From NCBI GenBank assembly GCA_963675135.1, contig OY776121.1, positions 78,266,875 through 78,330,874 of the forward strand: a DNA stretch of 64,000 nucleotides. Reading direction: 5' to 3'. This DNA comes from Galeopsis tetrahit. Its lineage: Eukaryota > Streptophyta > Magnoliopsida > Lamiales > Lamiaceae. The position numbers were made by a program, and so were the translations under genes. The notes below the pieces were generated by a model. That model made no database searches, was not told where the DNA came from, and saw only the letters and a list, made by a program, of their open reading frames with translations. This document shows positions 20,550-31,099 of this stretch, piece after piece; position 1 is the stretch's first letter, and every line of letters starts with the position of its first letter.

Positions 20550-20954
20550 AATTGCCCCCTCGTATTTCATCCACAAGTACATTTGTCTTTGAAGTGAATG
20601 AATTGCGAAATTATTTCAATGTTTTCCCCATACCTAATTTTTTTATTATTGGACTTTATGAATTGTCACAATTAATAAAATTTATCTCATGGGCTCAAAT
20701 AGTGTGGTCTTTTGGGCCAAAATGAACAAACAAGTTCATGAGTGTATGGAGTATTTCAAAGCCCAATTCTTCCTTCTTACAATTAGTATAGTCCAAGAAG
20801 AAGGCCCAATTGTATTTGAATATTTTTCATCCGTAAATCACAAAATATATGTCACCAAATCTTTGAAATATGATTTTCCAAGAATTGTGGAGATTTAATT
20901 GAGATACACCAAAATATGTGCTTGTTGATCCTTATCTTTTCACCCTTTCAAGCC

Positions 20955-20963
20955 TATATAAAG
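20955..20963 (+). promoter_or_regulatory. TATA box for the antisense gene of element 2
   Basis: CCTATATAAAGG on the plus strand, downstream of the LTR and 1.77 kb before the ATG at 22732. A leader with a short direct repeat (TTCAATCATCACTTCACAATTTC) and a good splice donor follow. Confidence 0.6.
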
Positions 20964-21058
20964 GATGCCTCCTTCAATCATCACTTCACAATTTCATCTT
21001 CAATCATTACTTCACAATTTCAACAAAGAAGTGAAGAAATTATCACCGAGTTCACGAG

Positions 21059-22717
21059 GTAACATACTACGCTGCTCTTCATTTTATTTTATTTCTAAAC
21101 GTATATGCATGTATATAGCACATATTAATTTTGTCAAGAACTATTCTCTTGTTTCTAGTTTTATTCTATATGCATGTATACGTTTGTCAACAACCATTCT
21201 CTTGTTTCTTGTGAAATTATATCATCTAGAGTAGTAAAGTAGTAGCAATAGGACCTTTTGTATTTACTGTGTATTAGTTTGTCAACAACCATTCCTCCCT
21301 TTTTTGTTCTTGTTTTGCACTGCACACATATATACCAAGACAATTTCCAAGGCAGTAGTGAATCTTAAATTCACAGAATTCGAATGAGAATCGTGGGTGT
21401 CCCGTGGGTCTTTTTTTTTTTTTTTTTTACTCAATCGAATCTGTGAATTTTAATGATTTGAAAGAATTTTTTAGCCCAAGTCACTTTTTTTCAATAGCCC
21501 ATTCTTAATCAAATTAACCAAATTCGAAAGGGAGAGTGGGTTTTCGGTCGTCGGTATATTATTTTCTTTCGAATTTGGTTAGTTTGAAAGAGTGGGATTT
21601 TGAGATTACTTGTTTTGGGCGTGGTGGGAGGCTTCCGATGGCGATGGTGTTGCGACTCACGGCGACGGCAGCTGTACTCAGGCGACGGGCTTCCGGCGAC
21701 GACTGTGGCACTGGCCTCGGGATGGTACGACGTCGGCTTCAGGCGGAACGTAGCGGCGTTGGCTTTAGGCGGTGTGCGGCGGCGGGCGACTCACGGCGAC
21801 GGCCTGCAACGGTGGGTCGACAGTTCTGGGCGAGGCGGTCTCCGGTTGTGGACGACGGGCTTCAGGCGACGCGCGACGGCCTTCAGGCGACGCGCGACGG
21901 CCTTCAGGCGACGGCGGTCGGACAGCGGCGGCGCTTTAGGCGGAGCTTGGTGGTCGCTGGCTTTAGGCGGTGCGATCGATGGGCAGATTCGAGTCGAGGT
22001 GGACCGGACGTCGTCGGCTTCGGGCGGTACGGCGTCTGGACTGTGACGGTGGCCGTAGCAGCTTTAGGCGGTGTGCAGCTTCGGGCGACGGACTTCCGGC
22101 GACGGCGTCTGGACTGTGACGGTGGCGGCGGCCATTGCAGCTGCTCTGTTTCCGGCGACGCGGCGATGTGGAATGCAGCGGCTGGCTTCAGGCGAAGCGC
22201 GGCAGCGCGACTTCAGGCGGAGCACAGTCGACGGATTTCAGGCGACGCGCGGCGGCTATTGCAGTGGAGGCACGACGCGGTTTCAGGCAACGCGCGAACA
22301 GGCGGCGGGGCATCGCGGCTTCAGGCGAGGCGCGGCGGAGCACGGCGGGCGACTGGAGTGCAGCGGGCGACTGGAGTGCAGCGGACGACGGCCGTCGCCG
22401 ACGGGAGTTACCAAATTTTTATTTTTTTTTTGGGTTTATGATTTCTGCCTTTTTAAGTGAAGAAATAGGGCAGCATATACATTGGATTTGGGCTTGATTC
22501 ATTAAGGAAATGGACCCATGTTTTATTTATTTAATTAATTCAAAATAGGCCCAATATGTGAGAAGGAATAGTGGGCTCTCTGGGTAAATAAAATTAATTA
22601 AAACAGGCCCAACTCCTTATTTGTTAAATTAATTTAGAATAAATGGGTTTTCTAGCTTTAATTAATTGTCGTCTCTTTACGATAAATTTCCTAATAATTT
22701 TATTCTTCTCTTCCCAG
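21059..22717 (+). other. Inferred 5' UTR intron of the plant-mobile-domain gene
   Basis: The donor CACGAG|GTAACA lies about 75 nt after the presumed start site. The acceptor TTCTCTTCCCAG|G ends at 22717, 14 nt before the ATG. The 1659-nt interior is AT-rich at both ends with a GC-rich block in the middle. Inference from splice signals only. Confidence 0.5.
21590..22410. repeat. GC-rich block of degenerate CTTCAGGCGACG repeats
   Basis: The 9-12 base phrase CTTCAGGCGACG and variants (CTTTAGGCGG, CTTCCGGCGACGG) occur roughly 17 times. Three consecutive near-perfect 21-bp copies lie at about 21861-21920. All forward frames are open over long spans simply because of composition. It contrasts sharply with the AT-rich flanks. 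Confidence 0.75.
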
Positions 22718-22731
22718 GTTTTTAAAAAAAA

Positions 22732-25533
22732 ATGGTTCACTTCAAAAATACCGCTACTTCTTCCGGAGCTCGTCATTTGGTGATCCTTAATGACAAACGC
22801 CAACCTTTAGAGAAAGGGACCCATCTACGTGTAGAAATGCCCCTTATTGGTAACTCTGCACAACCTTGGCCCTTAGTGAATGCTGGACTTCACTTGGATA
22901 ATTGGTCGCATGAGATATCTTTGAACAAATCAACGAAAGCATGGGTTCTTGACAACACTTCCCATCGCAATGAGATTGAAGAGGATGTAAGTCATCTACC
23001 AACCTTGGGGAGGCGTATAGTTATGGGCAAGGACAATTGGAGAGGAGTTATAGAGTTTTCTGGAGAATTCAGTTATCACAAAGGATATTGGGAGTGGACT
23101 GAAGACGTTTTGAGCCGATGTGAACACACTCTCAGGGACGCCAGGATTTATTATGCTGTCTTTGCCTCCCTTTTCACTTACGACTTTAATTCTGAAATTA
23201 TCAAAGCTTTCTGTGAGGCATGGTGTCCATCTACAAATACGTTGCTCACTACCTTTGGAGAGATGTCCATCTCATTATGGGACGTGCATGAGCTAACAAA
23301 TCTTCCTCTAGATGGTTGTCTATACGATGAGGTGACACCTGACGCACCCAAACTTTTCGACGAGACTGGGGATTTATGCCTTCCAAAGAGTTGCAAGTAC
23401 TTACTCCACGCTTACCACATACTTCGTGGGGGCGTTTCTAGGGGTGGCGTATCGATTGATCAATGGATTGCATTTTGGTCAAGGAAAACTGGAAAGTATC
23501 GTCAACCTCCCACACGGAGTGAGAAAAGGAGAAGTTGTCGTCCTAAGTCGACTCATAATCCTCTTGGGAGTCTCGGAGTCCATAAGCCATGGTCCGATGC
23601 AGAAGTTACTTTGTTCAAAACACTCAAGATTGAACCGGCCCAACAAGAAGAGACATATCTTGCTGCTCATTTAGCTTGTTGGCTTTGCATATTTACCCTT
23701 CCTAATGGTGAAGTGAATATGATACGTCCTGCTACTTTCAAAATGGCTAGTTTGATGGCTGTGGGTAAGACAGTTAATCTTGTTGTACCGGTCTTGGCTA
23801 ATATTTACAGAGGTTTGAATCGGATTTCGCTGCACCCCGAACCGTCCCGAGCCCGATCTGCCTTTCCGGTTCATTTTGTGTACGTTTGGTTAGCCCGATA
23901 TTTTAGGACTCACTACCCTGCTGTTCATGATCACCGTGCCCCTATAATGGTAAAGTATTCTGGAGAGAATGGTGCTAAGTACCATAACCCTGCGGAGGCT
24001 CGTAAACGGATTCATAGAGGAGAGTCTGCCGAATGGACATGCAATATGTTAAATCGGAAGCAAGTTATCTCTTATGTTGATACTGGAACTGGTCAACGGG
24101 CTAACTGGAGTTACTTTGTCGCTATTCGATCCAATTACCTTACTTGGAGGCAAGGCAATCGTTTTATTGTTGAACCCTACAGTCCGCACCGATTTAGCCG
24201 TCAGTTTGGCTTTTACCAAGAAGTTCCGGGAGAGTTGATTTTTGATCTTCGTGAAACCCCATTGGATAATGGGATGCATTATTGGCAGTCTTGTACTTTG
24301 CGTGGGTCTCGTGCTAAAGTGTGTTTACCGATTCCCCCCGTAAATGCTAAGTCGTATTCTTCGCCAGATTACAAGAAGTGGTGGGCCCAAGCCCACGGTA
24401 CTTACTTAGAAAATCATGTCGACGACTTGATCAACTCGAAGCATGACGATATCTTGGAAGAAGATGTGCTAGTTATTGATAGTCATGATCCTTGTGGAGA
24501 GCATGATGAAGATACTTCTCGAAAGCCGGCTGATCCTCCCTTGATTCCTGAAGTTGCGCAAGTGGTTGAGACTAACAAGAGAAAGAGTGTTTCTCAGTGC
24601 TCGGAAGAGAGTCAAGGTAACAACGATGATCGCCATTGGAAACGGGCCAAGAAGGTTACCAAAGCTTTAGTACTTTTGGAGGAATCGGTTAAAGACTCCT
24701 TGAAGAAAGAGGTTTTCGTCACTCACTCTTCTCTTACTTTCCATTTTTATACCACTACTTTACTAATTATGTTCACATGTCTACTTTTTCAGGCGATGGT
24801 TGACATCTTTGGTAGTAATTATGGATCAAATGAGGAAGAGGCATCGTCTTCGGTGAAGATTTTGAAAGCTTCTTCCCCTATCAACGTTGGGAAGCAGTGT
24901 ACTCAAGCAGTTTCAGTATTTCAATGTGATAAGTTCTTTTTTGATCGTGAACGAGACTTTGTTTCTTCTACATGGAAAGCTCTTCAAACAAGAATCATGG
25001 AAACCCCTATTAACTTCTTATCTTCTATGAAGGAGGAAGTGTTCATTGCATTCACGAGGTTACAGACTTATGCCCAAACTGAACTCCCGACTATAGAGGC
25101 GTCTTTGATATCTTTGTTTGAGAGAGTCGATGCTCATGATACGATGAGGTCTAAATCTTCCGATGGACGTCCTAAGGAGACTCTTAATCAACGGTTGACT
25201 GAAATTAAGCATGCCCTTCACGAGGTTGAGGAGAAACGTGCTGAAAATCTTTCTCAAGCCGAGGCTATCCAAACAAAGCTTCAAAAAGTCAAGGATAAGG
25301 TGCGACGCTTGAAGGAGTTGAAGAAGGAGAAGAAAGTATTGACCCAGTCTTTGGAGGAAAAAGAAACATTAGTTCAAGGTTTTGATACCGAGATCCTAAA
25401 TTTTCAAGACGAAATCTCCACTATCAACAATACGCCCCCAATAGAAGATGTTGTAATTGAAGGCTTGAAGAAGACGAAGACCGAGCTAGAGGAGGCTTTA
25501 GAAGAGTTTAAGGGTTTAGGCCTCTTTATTTAG
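22732..25533 (+). CDS. Plant-mobile-domain (PMD) protein encoded antisense in element 2
   Basis: A 933-aa frame. Residues about 120-560 resemble the plant mobile domain (Pfam PMD): an aromatic WEWTEDVL segment, then an ETNT-like block (WCPSTNTLLTTFGEMSISLW) and DVHELTNLPLDG, then further conserved WW/Pro motifs. A bipartite Lys/Arg stretch near 650 could be nuclear targeting. The C-terminus (about 790-930) is a coiled coil. An 81-nt segment at 24712-24792 has GT...TTTTTCAG ends and encodes a hydrophobic stretch; its removal keeps the frame (906 aa). PMD proteins occur in plant genes and transposons, and related antisense frames occur in Tat elements; the role is unknown. An intact frame in an otherwise dead element may simply reflect youth. 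Confidence 0.82.
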   Translation: MVHFKNTATSSGARHLVILNDKRQPLEKGTHLRVEMPLIGNSAQPWPLVNAGLHLDNWSHEISLNKSTKAWVLDNTSHRNEIEEDVSHLPTLGRRIVMGKDNWRGVIEFSGEFSYHKGYWEWTEDVLSRCEHTLRDARIYYAVFASLFTYDFNSEIIKAFCEAWCPSTNTLLTTFGEMSISLWDVHELTNLPLDGCLYDEVTPDAPKLFDETGDLCLPKSCKYLLHAYHILRGGVSRGGVSIDQWIAFWSRKTGKYRQPPTRSEKRRSCRPKSTHNPLGSLGVHKPWSDAEVTLFKTLKIEPAQQEETYLAAHLACWLCIFTLPNGEVNMIRPATFKMASLMAVGKTVNLVVPVLANIYRGLNRISLHPEPSRARSAFPVHFVYVWLARYFRTHYPAVHDHRAPIMVKYSGENGAKYHNPAEARKRIHRGESAEWTCNMLNRKQVISYVDTGTGQRANWSYFVAIRSNYLTWRQGNRFIVEPYSPHRFSRQFGFYQEVPGELIFDLRETPLDNGMHYWQSCTLRGSRAKVCLPIPPVNAKSYSSPDYKKWWAQAHGTYLENHVDDLINSKHDDILEEDVLVIDSHDPCGEHDEDTSRKPADPPLIPEVAQVVETNKRKSVSQCSEESQGNNDDRHWKRAKKVTKALVLLEESVKDSLKKEVFVTHSSLTFHFYTTTLLIMFTCLLFQAMVDIFGSNYGSNEEEASSSVKILKASSPINVGKQCTQAVSVFQCDKFFFDRERDFVSSTWKALQTRIMETPINFLSSMKEEVFIAFTRLQTYAQTELPTIEASLISLFERVDAHDTMRSKSSDGRPKETLNQRLTEIKHALHEVEEKRAENLSQAEAIQTKLQKVKDKVRRLKELKKEKKVLTQSLEEKETLVQGFDTEILNFQDEISTINNTPPIEDVVIEGLKKTKTELEEALEEFKGLGLFI

Positions 25534-26268
25534 TTGCTTTATGACCTTTATGTTTTTCCTTGTTTTATCTGTTGTTTTTCATGGATATTTTGCTTCGCAC
25601 ACTCCATGTATCTATTCCATTTTTGCTTTGGCACTTTGATTAAAATTTTCTTTTCTTCGTCTATATCTCACATGTTCATATTCTTCAATGCTTGCTTTTG
25701 TATATTCATCGAGATAAATGAATTGGCCCTTTTTGGAGAATAAAGATTCTCTATTAATAGAAAACCCTAAAGCCATAAGTTCACATGTCGAACCAGAGGC
25801 CGGAGCGCCGTTAAAACCTTGCCTTGGAAAACCCTCCTTAGGGACAAAACCTGGGTCAAGGGAAAAGGTACACCCCTCTACAAAATTGAAGTACAAAATT
25901 AGAAATACAAGGCAAAATAAGGTTTGGGCATTGCCCCCTTCACTTTCTTCCTTCTTTGTTTTCTTCATGCTTCATATGTTCGTCACTTTTGTGTTCATCG
26001 ATCCGACTTTAACTTATGACTGTACTTAGAAATATACTAAGTTGCCTACGTACCTCTTTAAAGAGGATCAAGTCGTAACGTAGTTCAAGCAAAATATGAT
26101 TTATATTTTGGGGGGGGGGGGACCATTCACAGTTTATACTCATGCGGGCCAGGAGTGACTATTCTTTAACTACTGTAGACAAAGTAGGGATTTAAGTATT
26201 TAACCACTTAAAATGCCTTTAGTGGAGTAAGTTAACAGTTTAACCACATGTATTTACCTTTGGTGGTT
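25534..26268. other. Spacer between the two convergent genes of element 2
   Basis: Holds the presumed 3' UTR of the PMD gene. It includes a phrase AAAACCTTGCCTTGGAAAACC (about 25813-25833), a G run at 26110-26121 and early degenerate copies of the 33-bp repeat (GTTTATACTCATGCGGGCCAGGAG at about 26133). Confidence 0.5.
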
Positions 26269-26440
26269 GTCGTACACAACTTATACTCGTGCGGACCAGG
26301 AGTAATAAGCAGTTTTGTCTCGTGCATCATGGAGTAACAAGCAGTTTAGGCTCGTGCGTTCTTGGAGTGACAAGCAGTTTAGGCTCGTGCGTTTATGGAG
26401 CGACAAGCAGTTTAGGCTCGTGCGTTTATGGAGCGTTCTT
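26269..26440. repeat. 33-bp tandem array between pol and the PMD gene
   Basis: Units begin GCAGTTT at 26309, 26341, 26374 and 26407 (period 32-33 bp), each with CTCGTGCGT and TGGAG. A degenerate unit precedes. The array abuts the pol stop codon at 26448. Confidence 0.88.
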
Positions 26441-26447
26441 GTTTTCT

Positions 26448-29400
26448 TTACGCGTAGTAGCGTTTCAAAAACTTCCCATTTATAGGACCAACGTTCACGC
26501 CATCTTCGGAAATCAGCTTGTAGGCGCCGTTTGTGTAAACTTCTTTAACAACATATGGGCCGTCCCACTTAGGCAAGAATTTATTCCCAACACGGTGAGT
26601 TACTACGATAGGCCTTCTTACAGCAAGAACCAAATCACCAACTTGAAAAGAACGTATCCTGACTTTCTTGTTAAATGTTCTGGAAAGGCGGGCTTGATAG
26701 CATTCGAGCCTTTGTTGTGCTTCCAATCTTTTCTCATCTAGCGCTTCCAACTCTTCAAGACGCAAACGTGCATTCTCTTCTTCCGTCAGCCCTTCTTGTA
26801 TCGCCATCCTTAGAGATTGAATCTGCTTCTCAAGGGGAACAACTGCTTCAACACCATACACCAACGAATAGGGAGTAGCTTGTGTAGGCGTTCTGTAAGT
26901 AGTTCGATATGCCCATAGAGCTTCATTCATCTTTTCATGCCAATCTCGCTTTGACTTGGAGACTACTTTCTTCAAGAGGTTGCACAAAGTCTTGTTGAAA
27001 GCTTCAGCGAGTCCATTAGCAGCTGCGTTGTACATAGAAGATTTCCTTTGTTTGAAGTCAAACTTGTCACAAAGTTTGTCGATGTGACTGTTACTGAACG
27101 ATCTTCCATTATCGGTGATGATGTACCGAGGGACCCCGTATCTAAAAATGATATTGACTCGAATAAAATCAGCAACATTTTCTTTCTTCACTTCTCTCAA
27201 AGGTATGGCTTCCGCCCATTTAGAGAAGTAATCGGTTGCAGCTAGGATGTACAGATGACCGCCTGATGACTTCTTTAGTGGTCCCACCACATCTAGACCC
27301 CAAGCATCGAATGGCCACGAGGCAACGGTTGGGTGTAACAGTTGTGGGGGTTGATGGATAAGGTTGGCATGAAACTGACAAGTTTGACATTTTCGTGCGT
27401 AATCCATACAGTCTTTCACCATTGTTGGCCAGTAATAACCCATCCTCTTCACTCGAAAGTGTAACTTTGGCCCTGACTGATGAGCGCCACAAATTCCGGC
27501 ATGCGCTTCTTCCATTGCGTGGGCGGCTTCACCATTACTGAGACACCTTAAGAAGACCCCATCAAATGATCGTCTATAAAGCACACTCTTGTAGTATATG
27601 AATCGAGGGGCTCGACGTCTGATATCCACTCTTCGCTTTAGATCACTTGGCAACTTATCGTATTTCAAGTAGTCGACAAATGGCTGTCGCCAATCTTCTT
27701 CTTCAATTTCGAATACCTCAATAACATGACTTTCACCTTCTTTATCACCGTCATCCTCAAATATAGGGGGCACAACCCAACTTTTACATATTGGGATACG
27801 GGCTTTACTTTCGGGCAATGCAATTGCTGAAGCAAGTTTTGCTAAAGCATCAGCTTGTTTGTTGTCTTTCCTTGGAACATGCTCAATTTCCACGTCTCCG
27901 AGATAATTCATGAGTCGGCGAGCGTACTTATGATAAGGAAGCAACTCCGGTTTCCTAACCTCGTATGATCCAAGCATCTGGTTCACTATCAACTTTGAAT
28001 CTCCATACACCCTGATATGTAGTTGCTTAATATCGACTGCCATTTCCAACCCAAGTATGAGTGCTTGGTACTCAGCAACATTGTTTGAGCAATTCTCTAT
28101 TAAAGTGAAAGAATAGGGCAATACTTCTCCATCAGATGTTACAAACACAACTCCAGCACCAGCTCCTTCTTTATGAGCGGACCCATTAAAATACATCTTC
28201 CATGGAGGGGTTATTTCAACAGTTAGGACGTCTTCGTCTGGAAGGTCGTCACATAACTCCCATTCTGCAGGCATTGGATGATCGGCTAAGAAATCGGCCA
28301 AAATTTGTCCCTTGACAGCCTTTTGAGGGACGTAAATGATCTCAAATTGTTGCAACTGGAGATACCATCTTGCAAGTCGATCCGAGAGAACTGGCCTAGA
28401 CATAACATACTTCAACGGGTTTGCTCTCGATACAAGATGGATGGTATGGGCTTGGAAATAATGCTTTAACTTCTGGATCACGAATATAAGAGCCAGACAC
28501 AACTTCTCAATTGGAGAGTACTTCAATTCATTTGGAGTCATCATTCTACTCAGATAGTACAAAGAATTTTCGTTTCCCGACTCGTTTTCTTGCGCCGGCA
28601 AGGCTCCAACTGAACGCTCCTGAGCAGCGATGTAAAGAATCAACGGACGTCCGGGCACCGGAGCGATCAATACTGGTGGCTTCATCAAATATAACTTGAT
28701 GCTTTTGAAAGCACTACTGCAAGATTCATCCCATTCAAATGGTGTATCTTTCTTCATGAGACGACTAAATGGTTGACATCGTCCGGCTAAGTTTGAAATG
28801 AATCTTATGAGGTAGGCCAACTTTCCTTGTAGGCTTTTAAGCTCGTGAATGTTTCGAGGTTCCGGAATCTTTAAGATTGCACCTCGAAAGAAGTATTTGG
28901 CATCAGCAAAGTACGACTCTGCCTCTGTGAAAGGTTTATCATCTCCGACCACTGTTTTCACAACCCCTTGACTAAAGTATTTGAAGCATTGATGTAGGGT
29001 AGAAGGAACCACGCCATTTTCGTGCAGCCACGGGCGCCCTAGAAGCATGTTATATGAAGTCCTGGCATCTATGACGTGGAGGGTTACAGTCGATGGCATC
29101 CCACCAATTAGCAAATCCAACACTATGGTGCCAAGGGCCCTTTGTCCTTCCTGATTAAACCCGTGTATCATCAGCCGACTGCCTGCGAGTTCATCCATAT
29201 GTATCTCCATCTTTTTCATCACTCGTAAGGGTAAAATGTTTACCCCGGAACCTCCGTTAATCAATATCCGATTTACTTTCTGCTCTCGAGTATGGCCAAT
29301 TACGAATAGTGGCCTGTTATGGGATTCTGAACCAAGCATTAAGTCTTCATCTGTGAAAGCTATCGTTGAAAAACAACCATTAACTTTGTCATCGAGACCA

Positions 29401-31031
29401 TCGTTGGTCTGAGGTCGTTCATCATCTTCCTCGCTGGTCATGTGGCAAGAGAGGTCTCTACATGCGCTGTTGTTCTCAACTGTGACAGCATTTGTCGTTG
29501 TCTCACTATCCTCTAGCAAGATCTTTCCTTCCTTGGCTAGCTGCATAACTTTCTCCTTGAATATGAAACAGTCTTGGATTGGATGCCCTACCAACCGATG
29601 GTATTTGCAATACTTTGGGTCATCCGTTCGCCCAGCTTCATCCGGTCGTTTCATTTCTGGTAATTCGATGAGGTCATTCTTGATCAGGTCATCGAACATT
29701 CCGGGGATGTCAGAGTCTAGGAATGGATATTGTTTTTGTTGTAATTCCCTCAGACTTGTTCTCCTTTGCCCCCATTCTTGGACGACGCCTTTTCCTTTAC
29801 TCCCCGTATCAGTTTCACCTTTTCTGAATTTGACAGTAGTAGCGGTCACTGCCATGGATTCTTTATTCGAATCTTTAGTGAAAGGTTTGCCCCCTTTCTT
29901 AACTTCCTGCTTGTCTTTGAACTTCCAAGGCTCCTGAGTTGGCGGCCCTCCAGCTCTCGTTGTAGACATACTCAGCTCCATATCGTGAGCTTTAGTCGCC
30001 AAATCTTCAAACGACCTTGGCCGAATTGCCTGTAGGATATATCGAAGACCCCATTGCATTCCTTGAATACACATCTCGATTGCCGAAGCTTATCTATCCT
30101 TACAATTCAAACTTAAATTCCTCCACCGGTTTATGTAATTTATCACCAATTCCTCCTTTGATTGACGAGTGTTCGTCAATTCAATCATGCTCACCGTTCT
30201 ACGAGTGCTGTAGAACCGGTTGAGAAATTCCTGCTCCATTTGCTCCCAACTGTCAATCGAGCTAACTTCCAAATCAGTATACCAGTCGAATGCATTGCCC
30301 TTTAGAGAGCGTACAAATTGCTTTACCAAGTGATCTCCGTAAGTGCCGGCATTGTTGCAAGTCTCTACGAAGTGAGCAATATGTTGCTTTGGATTGCCCT
30401 TGCCATCGAACTGTTGCAACTTTGGAGGTTGATAACCAGCTGGCATCTTCAAACTGTCAATCCTCTTCGTGTGAGGCTTGCTGTAGGTGAATGAGGACTT
30501 GGGATTTTCCTCCAACTTATCTTTGATTGCCCCAAGTATGATTTCTTTCAATCTGTCAACGGGCACCAAACCATCGGGAGAAACTTGTAAATCTTTAAGA
30601 GTTTGGTCAACTTCCATTGGCTGGCGTTCACCAGACGTCTCAGCATCATGCCCTTCGACTTGCTTTCCTTTGTCTGTATTGCTCATCAATTTAGCAATCC
30701 GAGCATCTTGTTCGTGGACATGTTTCGTTAGTCCTTCTATGGCTCGAGTTAAGCTTGACAATTGCTCCTCAATAGTCGTAGTGTCTGTTGCCATTGCTGA
30801 GGCTGTGCTTGAATCTGAGGAGCTTGCTGTGGAACGAGTAGGGGAACATGCTGGATTGTTCTCCTCATTCACAGTGTTGGGTGGTGGACCCTCTGCAGTA
30901 GCCTCCTCTGAAGAAGACGATGATTTCGAGCTTCTTGACATACTCCTCGTGACTACGTTCACGTCTTCAAAGTCAAGACCAGCTGATCCGGATGCAACAC
31001 CTCTCTTAATCTTAATCTTGATTGGTGTCAT
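26448..31031 (-). pseudogene. Gag-Pol of element 2, nonsense codon in gag and no reverse transcriptase core
   Basis: One frame from ATG at 31031 to 26448, interrupted only by TAA at 30092-30090 in gag (after WRNLSLNCKDR). Downstream 1208 aa: Gag zinc motif CKYHRLVGHPIQDC (about 158), protease with INGGSGVNILP (about 268; catalytic Asp replaced by Asn), then at about residue 405 the frame jumps directly to the RT C-terminal connection (LKSLQGKLAYLIRFISNL), so the RT palm with its DD box is absent without a shift. Gypsy-type RNase H, an archaeal-type RNase H starting MYFNGSA (Asp replaced by Asn), and a full integrase (zinc finger, WGLDVVGP, ITDNGRSF, GLAEAFNK) follow. The frame starting at 31097 begins inside the PBS, so 31031 is the better start. 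Confidence 0.9.
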
Positions 31032-31081
31032 CGTGGAGACTTGATTTGCTTGAAGAGTAAAGATGAGAGGTAGAGATTGTC

Positions 31082-31097
31082 CCACTGGGCGTGCCAA
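31082..31097 (-). other. Primer binding site of element 2
   Basis: TGGCACGCCCAGTGGG on the minus strand begins two bases inside the 5' LTR border. It starts with TGG, consistent with pairing to a tRNA 3' CCA. Confidence 0.75.
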
Positions 31098-31099
31098 TT

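Noticed and set aside
21536..22497. Four overlapping plus-strand frames of 120-301 aa
   Set aside because: They arise from GC-rich CTTCAGGCGACG repeats in several frames at once, with no domain or start context, and lie inside an inferred intron.
30090..31097. Start of the element 2 gag at 31097
   Set aside because: That codon is TTG within the primer binding site; the first ATG in frame is at 31031.
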